DNA of 64,000 bases from JAKZVK01 sp965237575 (lineage in GTDB: Bacteria > Acidobacteriota > Terriglobia > Bryobacterales > UBA6623), in the NCBI GenBank assembly GCA_965237575.1, contig CBDEGI010000004.1, positions 930,001 to 994,000 of the forward strand, written 5' to 3'. A program made the position numbers and the translations under genes. Positions 29,070 to 39,263 of this stretch are shown here, piece after piece. Each line of letters starts with the position of its first letter. Positions within the stretch are counted from its first letter, which is position 1. The notes beneath the pieces are model-generated. The model was not told the DNA's origin and made no database searches. It saw nothing but the letters and a program-made list of their open reading frames with translations.

Positions 29070-29246
29070 TCCGCCCGTTCAGTGTCGTGTCGACTCCAGG
29101 TTTCGCAGGAGCTTCTGCGCACTTGGAGTTCATCGTACACCTCGTCCGCGGGGCAGTTTCTCCGCAGACCTCGCGAGCGAACAGCCCGCTGCAGCAGCCA
29201 CAGTTCTGCCGAGCAACTGCCGTCGGCTCCAGCGTCGGCCTCTCAT
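29070..29246 (-). pseudogene. Ceramidase-like gene 5' fragment, internally deleted
   Basis: From ATG at 29246 the sequence reads MRGRRWSRRQLLG, then a signal-like stretch ending SLARSAEKLP; in another frame it continues DEVYDELQVRRSSCETWSR. These match MRGRHWNRREFLGG and DEVHDELHVRSLVLDNGSTR of the gene at 23584, with the section between deleted. The upstream flank is also similar to that gene's upstream flank. It is a dead partial copy. The remaining bases to 29535 contain nothing recognised. Confidence 0.75.
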
Positions 29247-29535
29247 GTCCTCGACACCGATCATAGCGCTAAGGAGCAATTATGTCGCCAAGGAAATCGG
29301 GGAGCTTATGAGCAAGGTACAATGACTCCGTCCGCGGCGGGGACGAGCCCTGCCAAAATAGCACGCGTGGGAACATGCCAAACGCCGCCGTCTACGCGCG
29401 GCAAACCACATCAGAATGCAATTGGGTTCCCGTCGTCTCGACATAAAACAGCTCTGCCGTTAGGGAAGGCCTGACACAATTGCAAACGGATGTCGCTGGG
29501 TTCGCGAACCGATGCGAAATATCGTCCGCCAGGTT

Positions 29536-30276
29536 CTAATCCAGCACCTTGATGCGGATGTTGCGGAACCGGACGCGGTTGCCTTCGCGCCAGAGCGTCA
29601 CGTGGCTGACATCGGGGTGGACCTGAAGTGCTATGCCGCCGCGCCGTGGCACCCCTTTCGTCGTCGTTTCGGTGTGCTGGAAATCGGTGATCAGACGTCC
29701 GTTGAGGTGGACTCGGATGAGGGCCGGTTCGCCTTTCATTCGAATCTCTATTTGGTTCCATTGGTCTTCGCGAAACGCTCTGCCGCCCCGCGGGTTGGGG
29801 AGGACCATGCCTTGGGTCCAGGGAAGGTAGATGGCCCCGATGTCCCCCTCTGGACGATGGTCGAGTGTTACCTGATGGCTCCTGCCGTCCTTGCCGACGC
29901 GGAGAAAGACACCGCTGTCGACGGGATAATCGAGCTGGGTATCCAGTCGCAGGATGAAGTCGCCGAACTCGCGGTCGGTGACAAGAAATCCGCCCTTGCC
30001 TGGGGGGTCCTGGAAGCCCGTGACAGCGCCGTCGATCACCTCCCAACGGCCCCCGACATGTCCCTTTGGCAGGCCCAGGTGCTTTCGCCAGCCGTTGAGG
30101 GTTTGCCCATCAAAGAGGCTCTCGAAACCGGATTCTATCACCTGGCCACGGGTGGTTTGCAGTCCAGCCGTGCCCCACGAAATTCCTACGACAATAAGGA
30201 CCAAAGTCTTGAACAACAACTGACGGCGGATACTCTTATCAACCCGCCCGATAAATGCTCGACCACGGTCACTCAT
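29536..30276 (-). CDS. Secreted DUF1080 (3-keto-disaccharide hydrolase-like) protein
   Basis: A 246-residue exported protein with a hydrophobic signal at about 15-40 (KTLVLIVVGISWGTAGL). The mature part has the DUF1080 pattern FESLFDGQTLNGWRKH, WEVIDGAVTGF, KGGFLVTDREFGDFILRLD, DSGVFLRVG, WNQIEIRMKG and GGIALQVH, a concanavalin-like jelly roll. Some members hydrolyse 3-keto-glycosides, others are of unknown activity. ATG at 30276 is preferred over a longer frame because GGGAGG sits nine bases upstream. It follows the TPR lipoprotein gene by about 115 bases in the same direction, so an operon is plausible. Confidence 0.85.
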   Translation of the reverse strand: MSDRGRAFIGRVDKSIRRQLLFKTLVLIVVGISWGTAGLQTTRGQVIESGFESLFDGQTLNGWRKHLGLPKGHVGGRWEVIDGAVTGFQDPPGKGGFLVTDREFGDFILRLDTQLDYPVDSGVFLRVGKDGRSHQVTLDHRPEGDIGAIYLPWTQGMVLPNPRGGRAFREDQWNQIEIRMKGEPALIRVHLNGRLITDFQHTETTTKGVPRRGGIALQVHPDVSHVTLWREGNRVRFRNIRIKVLD

Positions 30277-30392
30277 TGCAGGCCTCCCAGAGAATCTCTG
30301 AAACCACACGGCAGCGAACGAACAACCGCCACGAGAAGATGAAAACTCAAGGGCTACTGGGAGAGGTCGAGCCGGGGATATTCGCCTTCGCC

Positions 30393-31829
30393 TCAACGCC
30401 CGACGCCTCCTAGCTCTCGAAGGAGTTTTTCACTCTCTGCCGTAACTTCACTTTGCCCAACAAGAACCGCGCGCTTTCGGGCCTCTTGAGCGTAACGGCT
30501 TGCCTTGTCGCGATCACCGACTCCCGCAAAAGCTATTGCCACATCGAGCATGTACCGGGGCGTCTGTTCATCCTCAGGAGTCAACGTGCGAAGAAAATGT
30601 TGCAACGCCTCGTCGGTCTTGCCTTGCGTGAATAACAAGCGGCCCAGGTTGAAGTGGGCTAGGCGGTAGTTTGGCTTGTGCTGGATGGCGCGACGATAGT
30701 GTTGCGTGGCCTTGGGAAGGTGGCCTTGGTCCTCAAGAATCTGGCCGAGGCTGTTCTGTGCTTCAGCATGCGTTGGGTCGATCTCTAAGGCCTTTTCAAA
30801 CGCCTTCGCCGCATCGTGGTACTTTCTTCGCTCCGCCTTCAACACGCCGAAGTTAAAGTGGACATCGGCATGGTTCGGATCGATGCTGACGGCCGAATGA
30901 TACCGCTCTTCGGCTTTGTCCGCCTGACCCAACCTGCCGTAGAGCGAGATCAACGCCACATACGCCTCTACCAGGTCTGGTTTGGCGCTGAGCACTTGCT
31001 CGAACTGCGTGAGGGCTTGCTCCAAATGACCGCTTTCGGCAAGGCTCAGGCCCCTTTTGAAATGGTCCTGCACATGAGAGGCCTTGAGACGAGTGACAGC
31101 GACCAGCAACTCGTCTTCCAGAGGCTGCTTCGAAGATCGAAACTTCTGGGAGAGAAGAAAATGGGCCTGGGCCTGCTCCTCTTCGCCAACGTCTCGGTAG
31201 GCGAGCCCCAAGGCGTAATGGGCAGAGCCGAAGTCCTCCGACAGCTCGCAGGCGCGGCGGTAGTGCTCGATCGCGGCTGCTGGGCCTGCCCGAGCCTGTT
31301 CCACTCTCCCCAGCCCGTAGTGGGCCAGTGCCGAACGCGGATGCTTTTCTGTCACCGAACGATAAACCTTGCCGGCCTCCTCCCATTCGCCACGGGCCGA
31401 CAGGCTCTGTGCCAGCTTGAGTAGTGCCGGCACATAGTCGCTCCTCAGCCGCAGCGCCTCGTCCAGGGATAAAATGCCTTCCGCGTCTCTGCCGAGGAGG
31501 AAGCGAACGCTTCCCAGATAATAGGCCCAGCGGAATTCACGTGGCCTCAACAGGTGAGCCCTTTCGTAGCAGATTTCAGCCGCCTCCAGTTGCCCGTAGG
31601 CATGCAAAACCATTCCCAAATAACCATTGGAATAGGCTGAGGTCGGCTCTTGACGCGCCTTGATGTAAGCTTCTTGCACTTGCTGCCGGACGACGAGACT
31701 GATGTTCTCCAATGGAAGAACGGGCAAGTCGGGAAGGGGAGTCGATTCTTTGGTGGAGCAGGCGGTCCAAGCCAGAACGAGGACCGTTCCAAGAGACACT
31801 GTCACCCTGCGCCGCCCACGATTCGGCAT
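30393..31829 (-). CDS. TPR-repeat lipoprotein
   Basis: About 478 residues with a lipoprotein signal (VTVSLGTVLVLAWTAC) and some ten tetratricopeptide repeats, for example SNGYLGMVLHAYGQLEAAEI, HYGLGRVEQARAGPAAAIEH, ADVHFNFGVLKAERRKYHD, AEAQNSLGQILEDQGHLPKA and RLAHFNLGRLLFTQGKTDEA. TPRs form a helical scaffold for protein partners. Its genomic place between CRTAC1-like genes and the TonB receptor, and the fusion of TPRs to a CRTAC1-like protein at 35649, suggest it works with those surface proteins; this is inference. ATG at 31829 is taken as the start; a TTG at 31862 is possible. Confidence 0.85.
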   Translation of the reverse strand: MPNRGRRRVTVSLGTVLVLAWTACSTKESTPLPDLPVLPLENISLVVRQQVQEAYIKARQEPTSAYSNGYLGMVLHAYGQLEAAEICYERAHLLRPREFRWAYYLGSVRFLLGRDAEGILSLDEALRLRSDYVPALLKLAQSLSARGEWEEAGKVYRSVTEKHPRSALAHYGLGRVEQARAGPAAAIEHYRRACELSEDFGSAHYALGLAYRDVGEEEQAQAHFLLSQKFRSSKQPLEDELLVAVTRLKASHVQDHFKRGLSLAESGHLEQALTQFEQVLSAKPDLVEAYVALISLYGRLGQADKAEERYHSAVSIDPNHADVHFNFGVLKAERRKYHDAAKAFEKALEIDPTHAEAQNSLGQILEDQGHLPKATQHYRRAIQHKPNYRLAHFNLGRLLFTQGKTDEALQHFLRTLTPEDEQTPRYMLDVAIAFAGVGDRDKASRYAQEARKRAVLVGQSEVTAESEKLLRELGGVGR

Positions 31830-32115
31830 GCGCTCATCATCGTAGTTGCGCCTTCGGATCAAGTCAATTTCTTTCGATAACAGAAACGGTCGAACGGCTG
31901 GCCGCAGTAGCCAGGGATACAGAGCCGACCAGCCGCTTCAGAGCCCTTCGCCTTGCGCCACAGCCGACGGCATTCGCCGGTTTGAGACCGTAGTCCTCGC
32001 CAGCCAATCCGCAGACTCGGAACACAGATGCCCGGCGCCGGCGACCACTGCTCAATCTGGGATAGTTCTCCGTAACCAATGGAAAACAAGTGACTTACAC
32101 TGGAAGATCAAACGG

Positions 32116-32145
32116 TTGACAGCCGCCACGCGGATATGCTATACT
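32116..32145 (+). promoter_or_regulatory. Sigma70-type promoter of the TonB receptor gene
   Basis: TTGACA (32116-32121) and TATACT (32140-32145) are separated by 18 bp. Transcription would begin near 32152, leaving a leader of about 150 bases before ATG 32305, which is preceded by GGGGGAAAG. No riboswitch was recognised in the leader. The opposite gene (TPR) starts at 31829, so this gap is the divergent control region; the rest of 31830-32115 shows nothing clear. Confidence 0.65.
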
Positions 32146-32304
32146 AACCCCAGTAGTTTTATGGGGTGCATCCAGGGCATTCTGTCGAGACCTGCAGCGG
32201 AACCGTCGGTGCAGCAGAGAACGCAAACACCAGCCGACGAAGGCGCAGATCTTCGCCCAAGGCAACCTTGTGCCCGCTTGAGAGCGTACAAATAAGGGGG
32301 AAAG

Positions 32305-35300
32305 ATGAAAACTCAACGGACGAAGTACGCACACCTCATCGTCAGCTTGGCGATAGGATTCTTCTGCTCGAGTCTGGTGTTGCACGCCCAGACTATGTCC
32401 ACCATCCGAGGCACCGTGGCTGATGCCACCGGCGCAGTCGTGCCCGGTGCCGAAGTCACGGTCATCGCAGTCGAAACCAACGTCACGGTAAGGACCGTGA
32501 CCTCGAACGCGGGCGGCGATTACGAGGTGCCGGACGTCGTACCCGGTGTCTACCGGATCACGACGGCACTGGAGGGGTTCAAGACCTTCGTGGCGGACAA
32601 CATCATTGTGGAGGGGTCCCAGATCAGGCGTGTGGATGTTGCCCTGGAAATTGGCCAGCTCACGGAGACGGTCACGGTCGAAGCAGGGGCGACGCCCATC
32701 ACGACGGACACCGCGACAATCTCGTCTCAGGTGAAGCGCCAGCTATATGATCAAACCCCGCTGGTGCGCAACTATTATCCGCATTCCGTGCTGGTGACCT
32801 TACCGGGTGTCGAGTCCCAGGGGAGTGGCTGGCGTCTTAGGATCAACGGCACAAACCCATCACAAGCAGCGATGGGAATGGACGGTGTTACCAACGATAA
32901 TACGGTGAATCTGGTCAATCGGCTGGACTTCAGCGAGATCAACGTCGTGGGTGTCAGTGCCACGGCCGAATACGCACGGCCTGCCAACTACAACATGGTC
33001 TCCAAGAGAGGCGGCGGCGACTTTCACGGTGAAGTGTGGTACACGCACTACAACTCAGCTCTGGTTGCCCGCAAGTTCTTCGACCCTGTGAAACCGCATG
33101 AAAAAGAGCACAGAACCCAGTTTCAGGTTTCCGGTCCCCTTATCAAGAATCGGACATTCTTCTACGTCTCGTATTTCTACTTGAGTTTGCCTGCCGGTAG
33201 CTTCCGCCGCGAAAGCGTACCGACGTTGCAAATGCGTCAGGGGGACTTTTCCCAGTTGTCTACACCCGTCAAGGACCCGCTTACAGGGAACTTGTTCCCC
33301 AATAAGATGATTCCTGCCTCTCGTTTTAGTCAGGTACCCTTGAACATTCAGCAGGCGTACATCCCGGAGCCCAACTTGGGCGGCCCTGACGATTTGGTAA
33401 GCAATTTCGGGTTTATCCACCCGTTCCCGAATGACCTTTTCGAGGCCCGCTATCCGCAGTACCGCATCGACCACAACATTACAGAAAATAATCAGGTCTA
33501 TGGCCGCTGGATTCGGCGACGCACTCCTTATGTTCTGGCGAGGGGTCTACCCGGTTTCACCTGGACGCGGATTCGATCGCATACGGCGACGGTGCTCACC
33601 GATACCCATGTCTTCTCACCCAATTTGGTCAACTCCTTTCGTTTTGGGCTGAAGACCGATTTCGTGGAAGACGGCTTAACGACGTCCGGTGTCGACCCCA
33701 TCAAGGCCGATGACGCGATTGCAGTGATGGGGCTGGAGGGAGTGAACCAGGGAAATTATCAGGACCGGCAGGGTTCTCCCAGAATCGACATCACCGGGCT
33801 CACCAGTTTACAGACCATAGGCGGAGGGGTGGCTCAAGACGACAACCAATACAACTATGCTAACACTCTCAGTTGGTCGGTTGGCCGCCATGTCCTGAAG
33901 GTCGGAGGCGAACTGAAGGTGTATAACAGATTTGGTGGAGCGGTTCGCGATCCCGCCTACGGGCGGTTTGGCTTCAACGGGAGCCTCTCCGATGCGCCCT
34001 ACGGCGATTTTCTGCTGGGGTTGCCTTTCAAAAGCGAACGATCCAACCCCCTAGTCAACCGGGTCCGTAATGTGAAAGAGTTCGGCATTTTCGTCACGGA
34101 CACATTTAAGCTTACTCCGAAACTAACCCTCGATTACGGGCTGCGGTTGGATTATTTCCCCTCCGCCAGCTATGAAGACGGCCTGCAGTACGCTTGGGAC
34201 CCGGCCTCGGGCAATCTGATTGTTCCCCAAGGCAAGTTATCCGCCGTGAGTTCCCTGTACCCCCAAAATATTACCGTCGTAGAAGGAAATGTCTTGCCGG
34301 AGGCTAAGACAAGCAACGTCCGCCCGCGGCTGGGTTTTGCCTACCGGCTGCGTGATACAACAGTGGTGCGGGGCGGCTACGGAATGTTTACCGAAACAGT
34401 CGGTTATTTTAGCCGCTTGCAGGGAGGCGGTCCTTTTTCGCTTTCTGAAACGTACTTTAATTCGGTTGAGAACGGGAATCCGCTCTTTGCTTTCCCCAAT
34501 GCCTTTCCGGCAAGCCTCGCGTCCGCCACGGTTTCTTCCCAGAGTATCAGGGCTTATCCCACGCGAACCAACAACGGGACGATCCACCAGTACAGCCTGA
34601 GCGTGGAACAACAGGTCGGTGACACAGGCTTCCGGATCTCATATATTGGCTCGCGAAGCCGCGGTTTGAATTCGCGAAGCCGCGGTTTGAATTACAATTT
34701 GAATATCAACAAGCCGGAACCGAGCCTCATTCCCTTCACCATAGCCAGGCGCCCAATTTGAATATCAACAAGCCGGAACCGAGCCTCATTCCCTTCACCA
34801 TAGCCAGGCGCCCGTATCCGCAATTCGTCAACGTGACCATGGCGCAAGAGGACGGTAGGAGCGACTATAATTCGTTTCAGTTTCGAGTCAATCGCAAGGT
34901 GGGTACGATCACATTCGACGCTCATTACACTCTACAATCGAGCATCTCCGATTTTCTGAATTTGGAGAACCCGTACAATCACCGGTTTTACAACCGAGAG
35001 GCGTTCAGTGCGCGGCACAAGGCCGTCATCAGCGCGGTGATCGACCTGCCTTTCGGCACGGGTCAACGATATCTATCGGGCGTACCGGGGGTGGTGAACA
35101 ACGTGGTGGGCGGATGGAGGCTCATCCCCATGGGGATCTTCCAATCCGGTCAGTTTTTCAACCCCACGTTCTCAGGTTCCGATCCATCCAGTACCAATAG
35201 CTTCGGGGGACTTCCCGACCGCATCTGTGATGGAAATCTGGGTGGGCAACGTTCGATTGAGCGCTGGTTTGATCCTTCTTGTTTCGCCGCTCCGCCGCCA

Positions 35301-35579
35301 GGCCGGTTTGGGAACAGTGGTGTCAACGTCCTGGAAAGACCAGGACTTAATCTAATACACCTGGCGGTAGTGAAGCAGTTCGACCTGAGCGAGCGCTTTA
35401 AGCTAGAGTTTGTGTCCGGGATGTCGAATCTGTTCAATCATCCACATTTTAGACCCCCTCGTAGCAACATCTCGGCGGCGGACCCCGGGCGGATCACCAG
35501 CATCCTGACGGGGGCCGATCTGTCCATGGAGAAGACAAGATCACGTGAGATTGAGTTTACGCTCCGCTTGAAGTGGTAG
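32305..35579 (+). pseudogene. Oar-like TonB-dependent receptor, frame broken by a 59-bp duplication
   Basis: The gene starts MKTQRTKYAHLIVSLAIGFF with a signal peptide. A CarboxypepD_reg/Cna-B domain follows (STIRGTVADATGAVVPGAEV to YRITTALEGFKTF), then a plug-like region (VTLPGVESQG, GVTNDNTVNLVNRLDFSEI) and a long beta-barrel. The barrel's early part includes QFQVSGPLIKNRTFFYVSY, typical of acidobacterial receptors, and it ends REIEFTLRLKW. Two frames (32305-34761 and 34758-35579) join at a perfect 59-bp tandem repeat; deleting one unit restores a single frame of about 1,070 residues. A 21-bp in-frame tandem repeat lies just before. It would import large or lipid-like molecules across the outer membrane; the ligand is unknown. 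Confidence 0.85.
34651..34813. repeat. Two tandem duplications (21 bp and 59 bp) in the receptor gene
   Basis: TCGCGAAGCCGCGGTTTGAA plus T is repeated at 34651-34671 and 34672-34692. A 59-bp unit beginning AATTTGAATATCAACAAGCC is repeated at 34696-34754 and 34755-34813. Both pairs are perfect. The 59-bp unit shifts the frame by two, matching exactly the observed frame change. Confidence 0.95.
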
Positions 35580-35606
35580 AGGTTGGCGGCGCACAGACTA
35601 CCATGC

Positions 35607-35641
35607 GGGCCCCTGTTGACCGCCCAAGTCAACAGGGGCCC
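35607..35641. terminator. Strong hairpin after the TonB receptor gene
   Basis: GGGCCCCTGTTGAC (35607-35620) pairs perfectly with GTCAACAGGGGCCC (35628-35641) around a 7-base loop. It starts 28 bases after the receptor stop. There is no T-run after it, so it may be a factor-assisted terminator, a partial terminator or an mRNA-stabilising hairpin for the receptor transcript. The next gene begins about 10 bases later. Confidence 0.55.
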
Positions 35642-35648
35642 GAGTTGG

Positions 35649-38600
35649 GTGGTGATACGTCCCAATGGAATTGGCGGCGTCGTATGGCCGGCAATCCTGC
35701 TGCTACCTATTCTGCTGAGCAGTCCACCTCAGCGCGAGGCGCCCATCCCGACGCTGCGACAGGCGCAGGCGCGTCGGGAACCGGAGCTTGGGAAGTGGCC
35801 GGCCGAACGGGTCGCGCAGCGCATGGAAAGGGCGCTAGCCAAGCTGGCCGAATACATCCTGGTCTCTCCCTCCCGGCAAGACAAGGCGCTCCCGCAAATT
35901 CTCTCTAACCAATTCCGGGGAACCGAGCTTGAGCCGAAACAACTAACCCGGGTCGCGGTTGGCTCCGGACTGCGACTCTACAAAGGAAGGCCGTCGGGAC
36001 GCCAAACGATCTCCAACACACGCTTTGCCGCGGCCCTGCGTCAATGGCTGGGCGGCTATCGGGTGGTAGAGCGTGCCTTATTCCGTGTTACGCAAATCGA
36101 CATTGGCCCACCCAGTAGCGCCGAGGCAAAAGCCACCGTTCTCTATGACATCGCGGGCATGAATGAGAACGGGGGTCCCAGACAGGATCGGGGTGTGTGG
36201 AAAACCAGGTGGCTTAAGGATAGTAACGAGGTTTGGCTCCTGGCCGGCTTGAACAGTGAGGGTGTCTCTCGGCAGGAAAGCACTGACTTCTTCTTTCATG
36301 ACGTGACGACAGCTTCTCTTGGCAAAAACGCCTCTTACCATCGGCAGCTGAGCAAGGGCACGGGATACTGGGCCAAGAACCTCGACGCAGCGTCCCAGAT
36401 CGACTTCTATGGTTTGAACGGCATCGCCGTTGCCGACTATGACGGAGATGGTTGGGAAGATTTCTACGTCTGCCAGCCCGGGGGTTTGCCTAACCGTCTC
36501 TTCCACAACCTCGGCGACGGCTCTTTTGAGGATGTCACTCAGAAAGCCGGACTGAGCGTCCTGGACTCGACGTCCGCGGCGCTCTGGGCCGACTACGACA
36601 ACGATGGTGATCAAGATCTGTTTGTGATCACAGCCGGCGAAATCCTTCTCTTCGCCAACAACGGCAGCGGCCGCTTTCGTCGTTCTGAAACCGCGAAATT
36701 CGTGGTTCCTCCCGAGCAGAAGAGTGGGATGACCATGGGGGCTCTCGCCGACTATGACCGGGACGGATTCCTCGACCTCTACGTCGGCCAATACAGTCCG
36801 GCGTCGGGGAGCGCAATGACAAACAATCTGTACCAACCGGCTCCCTATCATGGTGCGAACAACGGCGGCGCGAATCAGCTCTTTCGCAATAATGGAGACG
36901 GGACCTTTGCGAACGTCACCTCCAGAGCAGGGCTCATGGTCAACAACCGTCGCTGGAGCCTTGCGGCAGCTTGGGGCGATTACAACCGGGATGGATACCC
37001 TGATCTCTATGTCGGCAACGACTTCGGAGCCAACAATCTGTACCACAACAACGGCGACGGGACCTTCAAGGACATCGCCCGCGAGGCGGGGGTGGAGGAT
37101 ATCGCCGCCGGCATGAGCGCATCCTGGCAAGACTACGACAACGACGGCAGGCTCGACCTCTACGTTTCGAACATTTGGAGCGCCGCCGGCCAGCGAATCA
37201 TGAGCCGCCCGAGCTTCCGTCCCTCACTCTCAGAAGAGGCGAGGCAAGTCTTCCATCGATTCGCGAAAGGCAACACTCTTTTTCGCAACACAGGAAATGG
37301 GACTTTCGACGACGTGACTCTGCACGCTGGCGTGGAAAACGGAGGCTGGGCTTGGGGCGCCGGTTTTGTCGATTTCAATAACGATGGCTGGGAAGATCTT
37401 TTTGTCTTGAACGGTCATATCACTGGCGATGACAGAACGGACCTCGAGAGTTTCCACTGGACCCGGATCGTTGCCGAGTCCCCCTTGGCTTTCGGCCGAT
37501 CGAAGAGATATGAAGAAGCCTGGCGCGAGTTCCTGGCTCTGATGAGCGAATCGGGGTTCTCGGTGCACGGGGGCGAAAGAGGCAGATTCTACCTCAATAC
37601 AGGCAAGGACAAGTTTGTTGATATCTCCCACCCCTCTGGTCTGGACTTTGCTGATGACGGCCGAGCTTTTGCAGTGATCGATTTCGACCGTGATGGGGAC
37701 CTGGACCTAATCGTGAAGAACCGCACCGGCCCACAGATCCGGCTCCTCCGCAACGATACCCGCAACTCCCACCACGCGGTCGCTTTCGAACTTGTCGGTC
37801 GTCAAAGCAACCGCGATGCGGTGGGAGCGAAAGTCTTTTTGAAAGCCGGGACACAAGTACGCATCAAGGAAAACAAGGCGGGGTCAGGGTTCCTTTCGCA
37901 GCACACTCGGAGGCTCTACTTTGGCCTCGGGAACCAAGACGTGATTGCCCATGCCCGCATCGAGTGGCCCAGCGACATCGCGCAGGAATTCCACGACGTC
38001 CCTGTCGACTCTGTGATTCGCATTGAGGAAGGCAACAACAGCTTGGTGACGCGACCGTTTCTCGCTGGGACAACCAGGGCCGTTACAGAGACCACGAACA
38101 CCCAGCCGGCGGACCAGGGCTACCGCGGGACATGGCTGCTGGAACCCGTCCCGATGCCTAAGCTCCGGCTGCTGGATGCTTCCGCTAATCCGGTGTCGCC
38201 GCTCGAAGACCTTCGTGGATCCCCGGTGCTTCTGAATCTGCGGCGTGGGGACTGCGAGCCCTGCAGAATAGAACAGCCGGAGTGGGAAAAGCTACGACAG
38301 TCCGCGCGTACGCCGGCGGTGATAGCTGTGGAACTGGATAAGACGCGGGCGGCCCGTGACGTATATTTTGCAACAGATGGGGCGACAAGTTTGATCAGCA
38401 GTGTGGTCAAGCACTTGTTCGTGCGTCGGCGTGAGATCGGTTTGCCACTCACACTGCTCCTCGACGAAACAGGGGATATTGCCAAGATCTACCGCGGCGC
38501 CATCCAAAAGGATTGGATTCTGGCTGACATTCGTCGTCTGCCTTACTGGCGGCAGCAGAGGGCCGAACTCGCTTTGCCTTTCAAGGGGCGATACTACGGC

Positions 38601-39263
38601 GACCTAGGCTCCAGGCTCGAAACGTATTTCCTGATCGCTACGGATTGTCTGAAGGGTAACCTCGAGGAAGAGGCACTGCAATACTTCGACCAGTGTCTCA
38701 AGATCGATCCCAGCCTCGGCGAGGTGTTGAACAACATCGGCATTATTTACGCGAGGAGGGCAAACCACGAGGAGGCCCTGGTGAATTTCCGCAAGGCTGC
38801 TCGGTTGGACCCCCAATCTGCACAGGTGCACTTCAATATCGGCACGAGCCTAGCGATGGTAGGGCGCCCAAAGGACGCGGTAGCCGCTTTGGAGAAAGCC
38901 GCGGGGATGGACCCGGGGGTCCCGGAAATCTGGACCAACCTCGGCAATGCCTATCTGGATCTTGGGGAAGCGACCAAGGCCCAGAGCGCGCTGGAGGACG
39001 CCTTGCAGCTAGATCCTGACTCGCCATGGGTCCGGAACAGTCTCGGCACGATCTATGCTGAACAAGGCTTGCTTGACCGCGCGACGGCCCACTTCCGCGA
39101 GGCGGTACAGCTGCAGCCGAGCTACCACGCGGCTTGGCTGAATCTGGGAATCATCTACTTGAGGCAGCAAAAGCGCGACGAAGCACTAGAGATGTTCCAC
39201 AAGGTGCTGGAACTGAATCCCAGTGATCCTGATGCTAGGCGGTTGGTTGACCAGCTTCAATGA
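35649..39263 (+). CDS. Giant secreted fusion: FG-GAP/ASPIC propeller, thioredoxin-like domain, TPRs
   Basis: The frame is about 1,200 residues long. A signal-like stretch (VVWPAILLLPILLSSPP) is followed by an N-terminal region to about 240, then FG-GAP repeats (VADYDGDGWEDFYVCQPG, ADYDNDGDQDLFVITAG, GDYNRDGYPDLYVGND, DYDNDGRLDLYVSN) and an ASPIC/UnbV domain (GAKVFLKAGTQVRIKEN, RLYFGLGN). A thioredoxin/AhpC-like domain comes next (SPVLLNLRRGDCEPCRIEQPEW, CxxC near 865), and then five or more TPRs (VLNNIGIIYARRANHEEA, VHFNIGTSLAMVGRPKDA, IWTNLGNAYLDLGEATKA). The start is uncertain: GTG 35649 or 35652 lies before the signal. The stop overlaps the next ATG, so 39260 is coupled. Function is unknown. 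Confidence 0.8.
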   Translation: MVIRPNGIGGVVWPAILLLPILLSSPPQREAPIPTLRQAQARREPELGKWPAERVAQRMERALAKLAEYILVSPSRQDKALPQILSNQFRGTELEPKQLTRVAVGSGLRLYKGRPSGRQTISNTRFAAALRQWLGGYRVVERALFRVTQIDIGPPSSAEAKATVLYDIAGMNENGGPRQDRGVWKTRWLKDSNEVWLLAGLNSEGVSRQESTDFFFHDVTTASLGKNASYHRQLSKGTGYWAKNLDAASQIDFYGLNGIAVADYDGDGWEDFYVCQPGGLPNRLFHNLGDGSFEDVTQKAGLSVLDSTSAALWADYDNDGDQDLFVITAGEILLFANNGSGRFRRSETAKFVVPPEQKSGMTMGALADYDRDGFLDLYVGQYSPASGSAMTNNLYQPAPYHGANNGGANQLFRNNGDGTFANVTSRAGLMVNNRRWSLAAAWGDYNRDGYPDLYVGNDFGANNLYHNNGDGTFKDIAREAGVEDIAAGMSASWQDYDNDGRLDLYVSNIWSAAGQRIMSRPSFRPSLSEEARQVFHRFAKGNTLFRNTGNGTFDDVTLHAGVENGGWAWGAGFVDFNNDGWEDLFVLNGHITGDDRTDLESFHWTRIVAESPLAFGRSKRYEEAWREFLALMSESGFSVHGGERGRFYLNTGKDKFVDISHPSGLDFADDGRAFAVIDFDRDGDLDLIVKNRTGPQIRLLRNDTRNSHHAVAFELVGRQSNRDAVGAKVFLKAGTQVRIKENKAGSGFLSQHTRRLYFGLGNQDVIAHARIEWPSDIAQEFHDVPVDSVIRIEEGNNSLVTRPFLAGTTRAVTETTNTQPADQGYRGTWLLEPVPMPKLRLLDASANPVSPLEDLRGSPVLLNLRRGDCEPCRIEQPEWEKLRQSARTPAVIAVELDKTRAARDVYFATDGATSLISSVVKHLFVRRREIGLPLTLLLDETGDIAKIYRGAIQKDWILADIRRLPYWRQQRAELALPFKGRYYGDLGSRLETYFLIATDCLKGNLEEEALQYFDQCLKIDPSLGEVLNNIGIIYARRANHEEALVNFRKAARLDPQSAQVHFNIGTSLAMVGRPKDAVAALEKAAGMDPGVPEIWTNLGNAYLDLGEATKAQSALEDALQLDPDSPWVRNSLGTIYAEQGLLDRATAHFREAVQLQPSYHAAWLNLGIIYLRQQKRDEALEMFHKVLELNPSDPDARRLVDQLQ

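Noticed and set aside
36078..37130. 350-residue minus-strand frame across the FG-GAP region
   Set aside because: The repeating DxDxDG codons produce open complementary frames; the sequence is low in helix or motif logic and antisense to a strong gene.
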